Assembly: GCA_021799835.1 (NCBI GenBank)
Contig: JAJYZQ010000013.1
Location: 1-7,472, forward strand
Reading direction: 5' to 3'
Source: a bacterium
GTDB lineage: Bacteria > Patescibacteriota > Minisyncoccia > JAJYZQ01
Length of the DNA stretch: 7,472 bases
Shown piece after piece: positions 1 through 5,310 of this stretch. The notes beneath the pieces were generated by a model that worked only from the letters and a program-made list of their open reading frames with translations, searched no databases and was not told the DNA's origin. Within the stretch, counting starts at the first letter, position 1; the number at the start of each line of letters is the position of its first letter. A program made the translations under genes and the position numbers.

Positions 1-2
1 TT

Positions 3-2501
3 GGCGTGACGCTCAGTGCTACTCGTGCCGCAGACCTCACGGCGCTATTCCGGATAGAAAACGCGGGCAGTTCGCGACAGGCGAAGCTCGTGGTTGATAC
101 GTATGCGGGAAATATTACCAAATTGATCGGCACAGAAGTTTCTCCGGATGCCGACACATTGCCTGCGGGAAGCCTGACCAACCACAAATACGCGCTCTAC
201 AATAAGAAAGCAGCTCAACCAGGCCAATATGTTGCTGATGTCTATGCAGTTGATGCACAAAATCCGCACATTCGTTTATCAAATATTGTGCAGTACCATT
301 ATGTCATCTCGGGAGGAACAGTCACGATCACTCAGGTTTCTTTCAATAAAACGGAATACCACGCAGGGGATACCGCGCTCGTGACGGTGGGCTTCACCGG
401 GCGGCCATACTATTCCGATCTAGCGGATGATCTGGAAGTTTCTTTATATAACGGCACTGCACCGGTCGGGCAATCTGCAAAGATTATTAAGGTAGAGCCG
501 TATCCGCAGAGCGTGACAGTATCAATAAAGCTTACTACGAATGTTGTCTTGCCGAATGCTACAGCGAAAATTTATGAGAATAATAGTATCGTTGCCCAAT
601 ACTCAACGGCAAAACATTATGCATCTTCTCGCGACGTGCTCTATGGCTTGGGAATTCTCATTATCCTTGCGTTGATCGGAGGTTATTTCATTGTGCGGGA
701 TAAGCGTAGTGCAGCACATCAGCAAGCAGGCTATTCACGGATAGCCCTTGTGCTTGCGGTTGCGGTGAGTATGGCAGGAATGCTCGCATTGGGCGGAGGA
801 ATACTGCCGGCGCTTGGTGAATCTTCCGGCGGTTCTTCGGGTGGCTCATGGGGAGGCGGAAGCTGGGGAGGTTCATACGGTGGCTCGTATGGCGGTTCTT
901 CGTGGGGCGGCAGTTATGGCTATGGAGGCAGCTACGGTTATGGTTCGTCCTACGGCTATGGAGGGTACGGTTCATCGTATGGTTATGGCAGCAGTTATGG
1001 CTATACCAACCCATCGTATGGCTACAGCAGCTATGGCTATAGCTATTCCGGTCCCAGCTCTCCCTATAGTAATACGGGAAGTTATGCGGGCACCTATAGT
1101 GTCAATTTTAATGGCACTACATATTCAGGTGCCGCAAATGAGTGGTATGTAAATGGCAATACCAATGGTGGAACCGTTTCCGGTGTGAGCGCAACAAGTT
1201 CTTTAGGGCAAGCATTGATCGCGGCAGGATTCCAACAACAAAATGGCCAAGTAATGATATCGCCCAATGAAGTATCTTTGCCGGGCGGAACATCGGTTAC
1301 CTGGAATGGCATTGATATTGCAAATGGCGGTACGGTAAATATTACAACAAATACCGGAGGAGGAACGGGAGGGGGAAGCGGCGGAGGATATGGTGGCCTT
1401 TCTGCTTCTTGCAGTGCATCTCCCAATCCGGCACAAGCACCTACTACAGTTACCTATTCGGCTGCAGCTTCCGGAGGTGCGACCCCGTATTCATATAGTT
1501 GGTCCGGTGCAGTAGCGGGAACTGGACAAACGGCAAGCGGCTATTTTACGGGTGGAGGAAATTATACGGCATATCTTACGGTAGACAGCAGTGATTATCA
1601 GCAAGCAAGCGCCAGCTGTTCGGATACGGTCAATCCCGCGCCTCCTCCGACGATTAATGTTTCCGTCAATCCGGGAAATATTTATTTAGGCGATAGCGCA
1701 ACGCTTTCTTGGAACACTGCAAATGCAGTAAGCTGTACTGCGTCTGGCGGCTGGGCAGGAAATCAAAACACGAGCGGTTCGCTGACGGTCTATCCCACCA
1801 CGACCACCACCTATGATCTCACATGTTCCAACAGCGTAGGCAATACCGCATCAGGATCGGCAACGATTACGGTAGTTCCGCTGACCTATGCTGTAGGAAT
1901 AAGCGCAAATATTTACGGCGTGCCTGTTACCAGCACTGTTGCAGGCAATTCTCCATACCCATATACCAATTATGTCATCATACAAAATAGTTCCTACACC
2001 ACAACGCTTTCTGCGCCGAATGTATATTCTGCAGCATCTGGTTTATACATTTTCTCGCATTGGCAAGCGCAAAGCGGCGTTACTTTCTCGGATAGCGGCC
2101 TGCAAGGGCAGAATGACACCGCACAAGTCACGGTGACGCAGGGAACAAAAGGATTGGGGAATTATCCGACAGTCACCGTGAATTATAGCCCGTATGCATT
2201 TAACATCAATCCTACTGCGACACCGACTTCTACAACGGCCGGAACACCTCTGCAGTTTAACGCCGGTACCTCGGACAATTTGCCGGGTGCTCGCGTATCG
2301 TATCTTTGGAATTTTGGTGACGGCACTACATCAACCGCAACAAATCCTACACACACCTATAATAAGATTGGCACGTTTCCGGTAACGCTAACGGCGACAG
2401 ATAATTCAGCCACGCAATATCTGGGCAATCCGGTCCAGCGCACCGCACAGGTCAATGTGAGCATCCAATATCAAAATCCGACATTCCGCGAGAATCCGTA
2501 A
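3..2501 (+). CDS. Large surface protein with Gly/Ser/Tyr-rich linker and PKD/Ig-like domains (5' partial)
   Basis: The frame is open to the window edge, so the protein probably begins upstream; residues here count from a GTG at position 6. Residues 1-208 are beta-rich with an Ig-like look. A membrane segment (about 211-230) is followed by a basic loop (RDKR, then HQQAGYSR) and a second hydrophobic segment (about 246-270). Residues 272-358 are almost only Gly, Ser, Tyr and Trp in GSYGYG-type units. A Gly-rich linker follows (449-464), then a PKD-like region (466-543), an Ig-like domain with two Cys (549-623), a beta region (624-729), and a typical PKD domain (733-820) with YLWNFGDG and HTY motifs. 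The positive loop predicts a hairpin, with both N- and C-terminal parts outside the cell. PKD and Ig-like folds usually mediate adhesion or binding. No catalytic motif is visible. The exact function is unknown; a cell-surface role is well supported. Confidence 0.85.
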   Translation, partial: GVTLSATRAADLTALFRIENAGSSRQAKLVVDTYAGNITKLIGTEVSPDADTLPAGSLTNHKYALYNKKAAQPGQYVADVYAVDAQNPHIRLSNIVQYHYVISGGTVTITQVSFNKTEYHAGDTALVTVGFTGRPYYSDLADDLEVSLYNGTAPVGQSAKIIKVEPYPQSVTVSIKLTTNVVLPNATAKIYENNSIVAQYSTAKHYASSRDVLYGLGILIILALIGGYFIVRDKRSAAHQQAGYSRIALVLAVAVSMAGMLALGGGILPALGESSGGSSGGSWGGGSWGGSYGGSYGGSSWGGSYGYGGSYGYGSSYGYGGYGSSYGYGSSYGYTNPSYGYSSYGYSYSGPSSPYSNTGSYAGTYSVNFNGTTYSGAANEWYVNGNTNGGTVSGVSATSSLGQALIAAGFQQQNGQVMISPNEVSLPGGTSVTWNGIDIANGGTVNITTNTGGGTGGGSGGGYGGLSASCSASPNPAQAPTTVTYSAAASGGATPYSYSWSGAVAGTGQTASGYFTGGGNYTAYLTVDSSDYQQASASCSDTVNPAPPPTINVSVNPGNIYLGDSATLSWNTANAVSCTASGGWAGNQNTSGSLTVYPTTTTTYDLTCSNSVGNTASGSATITVVPLTYAVGISANIYGVPVTSTVAGNSPYPYTNYVIIQNSSYTTTLSAPNVYSAASGLYIFSHWQAQSGVTFSDSGLQGQNDTAQVTVTQGTKGLGNYPTVTVNYSPYAFNINPTATPTSTTAGTPLQFNAGTSDNLPGARVSYLWNFGDGTTSTATNPTHTYNKIGTFPVTLTATDNSATQYLGNPVQRTAQVNVSIQYQNPTFRENP

Positions 2502-2531
2502 GACAAACACCCATACAAGAAAAATAATGCA

Positions 2532-2561
2532 AAAACCAGCGCTGAGAAAAGTGCTGGTTTT
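2532..2561. terminator. Bidirectional intrinsic terminator after the surface protein gene
   Basis: A 12-bp stem with one G-U pair (2532-2543 with 2550-2561) and a 6-nt loop GAGAAA lies 30 bases after the stop codon. The stem has A-rich and T-rich outer ends, so each strand shows a U-run. It can end the plus-strand surface gene and also the minus-strand tRNA/GIY-YIG unit. Confidence 0.8.
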
Positions 2562-2588
2562 GTGAATGGAGCGGCTACTGGGGTCGAA

Positions 2589-2623
2589 CCGGCGATCTCC
2601 CCGCCGTGGCGGGGCGTTCTACC
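2589..2623. repeat. 35-bp direct repeat, copy 1
   Basis: It is identical base for base to 2980-3014. It covers the tRNA-like segment from the D-stem 3' strand to the T-stem 5' strand. The two copies flank the unit made of intact tRNA-Gly(GCC) and the GIY-YIG gene, whose stop codon is 4 bases away. Confidence 0.9.
2599..2614. repeat. GC palindrome in place of the anticodon arm (copy A)
   Basis: Seven-base arms CCCCGCC and GGCGGGG flank a 2-nt centre. The palindrome sits where the intact tRNA-Gly has its anticodon stem-loop. The identical 16 bases occur in copy C at 2990-3005. Confidence 0.8.
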
Positions 2624-2627
2624 TTAC

Positions 2628-2866
2628 TTATTGAAAAAGTTTATGAAAAGCATTTCCACCCTTGAAAGATTTAATTTCAAACTCTCTATGCATTGCTGCG
2701 TGTTTTGTGTTAAATATTTCCTTAAATACTAACCAAAAAGGTCCTTTACCCTTCAATGAGATAGTCTTATTCGCATTATGTTCAGTTAATCGCCGTATAA
2801 GATTGTTGGTAGAGCCGATATAAAAGTGCTGAGTCTGTTTAGAATAGGGGATGTAGGTATAATACA

Positions 2867-2867
<1 letters not shown>
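2628..2867 (-). CDS. Small GIY-YIG family endonuclease
   Basis: This 79-residue protein is a single GIY-YIG domain, complete for the small stand-alone (UPF0213-like) type. Visible motifs are YTYI at 3-6 in place of GIY, FYIG at 15-18, the probable catalytic Arg in NLIRRL (21-26), EH at 29-30, and the probable metal-binding Glu in REFE (61-64). The family cuts one DNA strand or both using a divalent metal; members include homing and repair nucleases, and the substrate here is unknown. The start is the ATG at 2865-2867, where family similarity begins. The A of this ATG is also the last base of the CCA end of the upstream tRNA-Gly. There is no Shine-Dalgarno site, because the upstream bases are tRNA acceptor stem. 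The frame stays open back through the tRNA, but that longer product looks like translated tRNA and is rejected. The stop lies 4 bases before copy A. Confidence 0.85.
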
Positions 2868-2954
<87 letters not shown>

Positions 2955-2970
2955 AGTTATTTCGTTTCTC

Positions 2971-3030
2971 GCCGGTTACCCGGCGATCTCCCCGCCGTGG
3001 CGGGGCGTTCTACCACTGAACTACTGCCGC
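2971..3030 (-). pseudogene. tRNA-Gly-like 5' part with altered T-arm (copy C)
   Basis: The acceptor 5' strand GCGGCAG and the D-arm match the intact tRNA-Gly exactly. The anticodon arm is then the GC palindrome (CCCCG, loop CCACGG, CGGGG), one base too short for a 7-nt loop. The T-arm is a 5-bp hairpin GCCGG/CCGGC with a 4-nt loop GTAA instead of TTCGANN. No acceptor 3' strand follows. It is therefore a non-functional 5' tRNA fragment, or the upstream part of a tRNA split by the tRNA/GIY-YIG cassette. Confidence 0.7.
2980..3014. repeat. 35-bp direct repeat, copy 2
   Basis: It is identical to 2589-2623 and marks the right boundary of the putative cassette. It includes the 16-base GC palindrome at 2990-3005. 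Confidence 0.9.
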
Positions 3031-3043
3031 ATAAACACTCCAT
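3006..3043. repeat. 38-bp direct repeat, copy 2
   Basis: It is identical to 2917-2954 and overlaps the 35-bp repeat by 9 bases. Copy C is thus a mosaic: its 5' part matches the intact tRNA, and its middle matches copy A. Confidence 0.9.
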
Positions 3044-3070
3044 GGGGAAATTGATTTTCTACTGTAGCAT

Positions 3071-3076
3071 ATTATA
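3071..3076 (-). promoter_or_regulatory. Possible -10 box for the tRNA-Gly/GIY-YIG unit
   Basis: A perfect TATAAT on the minus strand overlaps the stop codon of the 3072-3866 gene and lies about 40 bases upstream of copy C. No matching -35 hexamer is visible at 15-18 bases. It could be a weak promoter, or the tRNA unit could be read from the upstream gene. Confidence 0.35.
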
Positions 3077-3866
3077 CAGAGAATTCAAGAATAAGGGGGA
3101 GATGGTCGGAAGCGGGGACGTCGGGGACGGAAAAATTGATCACATTTATGCCAGGGCTGGTAAATGCATAGTCAGCGAACTCCTGCCAGTGCGGCCCATA
3201 CTGGGGATGAAGTTGATGCATCATACTGCCGCGCGTAGTGGTAATGCTAAATTCGGCGATGAGGTTGCGAAATCCCTGCTCTGAAAACATCCGAATACTT
3301 TGAGTGTTCGGCAACAAGTTAAAATCGCCCATAATGATCTTTTCTCCGGGGGTGCTATGGACAAAGTTGAGAATTTTTTGGGATTGTGCCAAACGATGAG
3401 GGCAATCAAGCTTATTGCCTGGCTCAGACGCGCCATGAATGCTATAGATACTGAGTGTCCGGTTGCCATTATTGAGCTGTAGAGCGTGCATATGGCCGGG
3501 GAAAGTGAGAAAATCATTCGGCACGAATGAATTGAGGTGCTGATAGATAAAGTGGCCGCGAGCATTATCTACGGCAAGTGTATGCCGTACGAACATTGCC
3601 AGTCCCGCATTCACATTTTCTGAAATGGTCATCGTTTCATCAAAATGCTCTTGGGTGAGTGCAAAGAAACTCTGAAACTCCGGCAGTGCTGTTTGCAGTT
3701 CACGATACAGATTTGCTCGCGCGCCATGGCTCGTGAATGCGCCATCCGGCGAGTCCAGCATTTCTTGGAAGCAGAAAATGTCTGTTTGTAGCATTTCAGC
3801 ACGCACAAAATCCATTAAGCCATCAAATAAATGGCCGCCGAATGCATTAAGCGATATGATGCGCAT
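3072..3866 (-). CDS. Endonuclease/exonuclease/phosphatase (EEP) family protein
   Basis: This 264-residue protein spans a complete EEP (DNase I-like) domain. Visible metal-site and catalytic motifs are LNAF with N7, FCFQEM with E35, IHG with H144, GDFN with D181 and N183, and the C-terminal SDH with D254 and H255. The family hydrolyses phosphodiester or phosphomonoester bonds in DNA, RNA or phospholipid/inositol substrates using Mg2+. The substrate cannot be assigned here; the short length and lack of extra domains exclude nothing. No signal peptide is visible, so it is probably cytoplasmic. The ATG at 3864-3866 starts directly before the first beta strand (RIISLNAF), where the family usually begins, and has no clear Shine-Dalgarno site. 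A TTGGCG-17-TATAAT promoter lies upstream. The gene ends 28 bases before the tRNA-Gly repeats on the same strand. Confidence 0.88.
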   Translation of the reverse strand: MRIISLNAFGGHLFDGLMDFVRAEMLQTDIFCFQEMLDSPDGAFTSHGARANLYRELQTALPEFQSFFALTQEHFDETMTISENVNAGLAMFVRHTLAVDNARGHFIYQHLNSFVPNDFLTFPGHMHALQLNNGNRTLSIYSIHGASEPGNKLDCPHRLAQSQKILNFVHSTPGEKIIMGDFNLLPNTQSIRMFSEQGFRNLIAEFSITTTRGSMMHQLHPQYGPHWQEFADYAFTSPGINVINFSVPDVPASDHLPLILEFSV

Positions 3867-3872
3867 AAGAGA

Positions 3873-3899
3873 GAAAAATGAAAATCCGCCCGGCGGCGG
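3873..3899 (-). promoter_or_regulatory. GC hairpin with U-rich tract in the EEP gene leader
   Basis: Between the EEP promoter and start codon, the minus strand has a 5-bp stem CCGCC/GGCGG with a 4-nt loop (3886-3899). It is followed by A, TTTT, CA and TTTTT. The layout is that of a short terminator or attenuator, but the stem is brief and no leader peptide is visible. Confidence 0.3.
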
Positions 3900-3913
3900 T
3901 TACAATATTGCTC

Positions 3914-3942
3914 ATTATATCGCGCAGAAACAGTTTCGCCAA
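3914..3942 (-). promoter_or_regulatory. Promoter of the EEP family gene
   Basis: On the minus strand, TTGGCG (3937-3942) and TATAAT (3914-3919) are separated by 17 bases. The predicted transcription start near 3907 leaves a leader of about 40 bases. Confidence 0.6.
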
Positions 3943-3967
3943 GTGTGTAGGCAATGCACGCATAATT

Positions 3968-3987
3968 TGGTATACTGATTATATAAT
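3968..3987 (+). promoter_or_regulatory. Candidate extended -10 promoter for the small-ORF/membrane-protein pair
   Basis: TGgTATACT (3968-3976) fits an extended -10. A second hexamer, TATAAT, follows at 3982-3987. Neither has a good -35. The second would start transcription a few bases before the ATG at 4002. Confidence 0.4.
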
Positions 3988-4001
3988 TTGTATTTTTCTG
4001 T

Positions 4002-4073
4002 ATGCAGGATGAACATCAAGAAGAATTCTCCGTTTCCGGAGAGGAAGTGCTCAAGGTCGAGTATAAAACATAG
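4002..4073 (+). pseudogene. 23-codon ORF resembling a truncated DUF4342 N-terminus
   Basis: The ORF encodes 23 residues containing EEFSVSGEEVLK. From memory of the family, this resembles the N-terminus of DUF4342 proteins, which usually continue as KVKELIxEGN and run to about 80 residues. Here the frame ends after VEYKT. It lies just downstream of a candidate promoter and 12 bases before the next gene. It may be the remnant of a DUF4342 gene whose 3' part was deleted, or a short leader ORF. No further DUF4342-like sequence is visible in the other frames downstream. Confidence 0.35.
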
Positions 4074-4085
4074 GTTTTATTCATT

Positions 4086-4337
4086 ATGAAAGTTATACAA
4101 TGGAAAGCGGTTGCGCTTTCTTGCGGCATCACCTGGGGTGTCTACGTGCTGTTTATTGGCTGGGTGGCAACCACCGGCTGGGGATCAGGAATCGTTTCCG
4201 GGCTTGGTCAGTTCTATATTGGCTACCGTGCTAGTTTTATCGGTGGAATCATCGGCGGCATTTGGGCATTTGTAGATGGCTTTATTGGCGGCGCAATATT
4301 TGCGTGGCTCTATAACGCATTCGCAAGCAAAAAGTAA
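4086..4337 (+). CDS. Small two-helix membrane protein, 'bacteriophage holin'-like
   Basis: This 83-residue protein has two hydrophobic segments, about residues 7-28 and 50-77. It shows ITWGVYVLF, GWGSG, and a Gly-rich second helix with WAFVDGFIGG and FAWLYN. From family knowledge this pattern matches short proteins often labelled 'bacteriophage holin' in Patescibacteria and other bacteria. No phage genes are nearby, so a real holin role is doubtful and the function is best left open. The ATG at 4086 has no Shine-Dalgarno site. The gene is followed by a perfect hairpin terminator. Confidence 0.7.
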   Translation: MKVIQWKAVALSCGITWGVYVLFIGWVATTGWGSGIVSGLGQFYIGYRASFIGGIIGGIWAFVDGFIGGAIFAWLYNAFASKK

Positions 4338-4350
4338 TTGCTGGCGTAGA

Positions 4351-4386
4351 ATACAAAACACCCCGCCAAAGCGGGGTGTTTTGTAT
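4351..4386. terminator. Bidirectional intrinsic terminator between convergent genes
   Basis: A perfect 16-bp stem (4351-4366 with 4371-4386) has a 4-nt loop CAAA and a CACCCCGC/GCGGGGTG core flanked by A and T runs. It lies 13 bases after the membrane-protein stop and 6 bases beyond the end of the Doc toxin gene, and serves both strands. Confidence 0.92.
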
Positions 4387-4392
4387 GTAGAT

Positions 4393-4830
4393 TTATTGGT
4401 ATTCAACAAAATCTATGATATAAGAGTGTATAAATTTTTCTATGGCTGCCACTGTTTCATTCTTTAGTATGGCATCGCTTTCTGCAACCCATTTCGCAAA
4501 ATTATATAATTGATAATTATTAACACGCAGCCATTTTTTATTTTTATAGAGAAAATACAAAAGCGTGGTTACTGCGATGCGTTTGTTGCCGTTTTCAAAA
4601 GGATGATTCTTAATGAGCAGATAAAATAAAATAGCCGCTTTTGCAGTAAGCCCGCGATACAATAGACGCTTATTGAATGTTTGAAAGGGGACAGCTAAAC
4701 AACTTTCTAGTTTATAAGGAAATCGTGTGGCAAATTCAGGAATTGGTTCGCTCCAACTCATCGTTTCTCTAGCGATGCTGTGTACAACATATTCAATCTG
4801 TTGGATCGTAAGGGGTGTGATTGTACTCAT
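4393..4830 (-). CDS. Doc/Fic-family toxin (death-on-curing type)
   Basis: This 145-residue protein has the Fic core motif HPFENGNKR at 76-84, preceded by helices at about 60-75 (TAKAAILFYLLIKN) as in Doc/Fic folds. Doc phosphorylates elongation factor Tu; other Fic enzymes attach AMP to targets. In the usual HxFx[D/E]GNxR motif the fifth position is acidic and helps bind Mg2+; here it is Asn80. His76, Asn82 and Arg84 are kept. No (S/T)xxxE(G/N) inhibitory helix is evident, so control probably comes from the partner protein. The start codon overlaps the antitoxin stop (ATGA), which implies translational coupling. The length is close to Doc (about 126 residues) and far shorter than multi-domain Fic proteins. 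Confidence 0.88.
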   Translation of the reverse strand: MSTITPLTIQQIEYVVHSIARETMSWSEPIPEFATRFPYKLESCLAVPFQTFNKRLLYRGLTAKAAILFYLLIKNHPFENGNKRIAVTTLLYFLYKNKKWLRVNNYQLYNFAKWVAESDAILKNETVAAIEKFIHSYIIDFVEYQ

Positions 4831-5081
4831 TCTTTTCCTAATAAGCGTAATGTTTCCCCATATTCTTTGAGAACATTTTTTATCACACGCTCTATGAGTT
4901 GTTTTTCTTGAGAAGTTAGCTGAGGAGGAAATAACTCAGGAAGCAATGATTTATGAATGACAAAGTTTCGGCCGACTTTTTTTGCCGGTATCTGTTTGTT
5001 TTTTATTTTCTTAAACACCGCAACCCTACTAATGCCGAGTAATTGTGCGAGCTCGGTACTCGTAATATATTGATTCTTCAT
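4827..5081 (-). CDS. Helix-turn-helix antitoxin/repressor of the Doc/Fic module
   Basis: The protein has 84 residues. Residues 5-45 form an excisionase/MerR-like DNA-binding domain (ITSTELAQLLGISRVAVFKKI, then a basic wing with PAKKVGRNFVI). Residues 54-84 are a charged helix ending in EYGETLRLLGKE, a likely toxin-binding tail. In such modules the first gene neutralises the toxin and represses its own promoter. The start at 5079-5081 is chosen for two reasons. Similarity begins there, and the A of the ATG falls at the transcription start predicted by the TTGACA-17-TATTAT promoter. The in-frame ATG at 5106-5108 lies upstream of the -10 and inside the operator, and the longer frame runs through the tRNA; both are rejected. 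Confidence 0.85.
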   Translation of the reverse strand: MKNQYITSTELAQLLGISRVAVFKKIKNKQIPAKKVGRNFVIHKSLLPELFPPQLTSQEKQLIERVIKNVLKEYGETLRLLGKE

Positions 5082-5087
5082 AGAACA

Positions 5088-5116
5088 ATAATATTGTATG
5101 TTAACCATCGTGTCAA
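5088..5116 (-). promoter_or_regulatory. Toxin-antitoxin promoter, predicted leaderless
   Basis: On the minus strand, a perfect TTGACA (5111-5116) and TATTAT (5088-5093) are exactly 17 bases apart. Six bases separate the -10 from the antitoxin ATG, which puts the transcription start on or next to its A. Confidence 0.8.
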
Positions 5117-5124
5117 TGGTTAAC
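5100..5124. promoter_or_regulatory. Inverted-repeat operator over the toxin-antitoxin -35 box
   Basis: Perfect 9-base arms GTTAACCAT and ATGGTTAAC are separated by 7 bases. They cover the -35 box and part of the spacer. This is the expected place for the antitoxin, or a toxin-antitoxin complex, to block RNA polymerase. Confidence 0.75.
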
Positions 5125-5135
5125 AAAAAATGTAG

Positions 5136-5207
5136 AGCGGGTAACGGGATTCGAACCCGTATGTCCACCTTGGAAGGGTGGCATAATAGCCATTATATTA
5201 TACCCGC
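5136..5207 (-). tRNA. tRNA-Gly(UCC), CCA not encoded
   Basis: The minus strand gives acceptor GCGGGTA/TACCCGC, anticodon stem CCACC/GGTGG with loop CTTCCAA (anticodon UCC), T-stem ACGGG/CCCGT with loop TTCGAAT, and discriminator U73. The next bases are CTACA, so CCA must be added after transcription. The D-arm is unusually weak, with three A-U pairs and a likely U-U mismatch, though the loop keeps GG. It reads GGA and GGG codons. A run of six T follows on its strand just before the toxin-antitoxin operator. Confidence 0.93.
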
Positions 5208-5240
5208 AAAGGGTTGCTTGGCGATTAAACAGGTAATCTT

Positions 5241-5269
5241 AAAATACGGTAATTCAGTGATTTAGTCAA
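5241..5269 (-). promoter_or_regulatory. Promoter of tRNA-Gly(UCC)
   Basis: On the minus strand, TTGACT (5264-5269) and TATTTT (5241-5246) are 17 bases apart. The predicted start near 5234 leaves a 5' leader of about 27 bases for RNase P to remove. Confidence 0.6.
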
Positions 5270-5297
5270 TTGAAAAAAAACGGGTTCAATGTAATAC
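5270..5297 (+). promoter_or_regulatory. Candidate promoter of the CCA-adding enzyme gene
   Basis: TTGAAA (5270-5275) and TAATAC (5292-5297) are 16 bases apart. The -35 directly abuts that of the divergent tRNA-Gly promoter. The predicted start near 5304 would leave only a few leader bases before the GTG at 5311. A weaker alternative is TTGGCG-16-TAAAAT at 5218-5245. Confidence 0.4.
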
Positions 5298-5310
5298 TGA
5301 GGCAATTGTA

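Larger units (their letters stand above)
2567..2623 (-). pseudogene. tRNA-Gly-like 3' half (copy A)
   Basis: Read on the minus strand this is a D-stem 3' strand (GGTAGAAC), an anticodon-arm region, a T-arm (GCCGG, loop TTCGACC, CCAGT) and an acceptor end finishing in TCCA. The 5' acceptor and D-arm 5' strand are missing. The T-stem has a C-A mismatch. The 3' acceptor strand is one base shorter than in the intact neighbour at 2867-2941. The anticodon arm is a GC palindrome with a 6-nt loop, so no standard anticodon can be presented. It cannot be a functional tRNA alone. Its first 35 bases (2623 down to 2589) recur exactly at the end of copy C. Confidence 0.75.

Noticed and set aside
814..1152. 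Other-frame ORFs on both strands over the Gly/Ser/Tyr region
   Set aside because: Low-complexity GGN-rich DNA keeps several frames open. Only the main frame continues into folded domains.
2997..3284. Plus-strand ORF of 95 codons
   Set aside because: It is antisense to the tRNA repeat and to the 3' end of the EEP gene and has no recognisable domain.
5082..5168. Longer start of the antitoxin ORF, beginning inside tRNA-Gly(UCC)
   Set aside because: It would translate tRNA (DIRVRIPLPA is a typical artefact) and lies upstream of the clear promoter.
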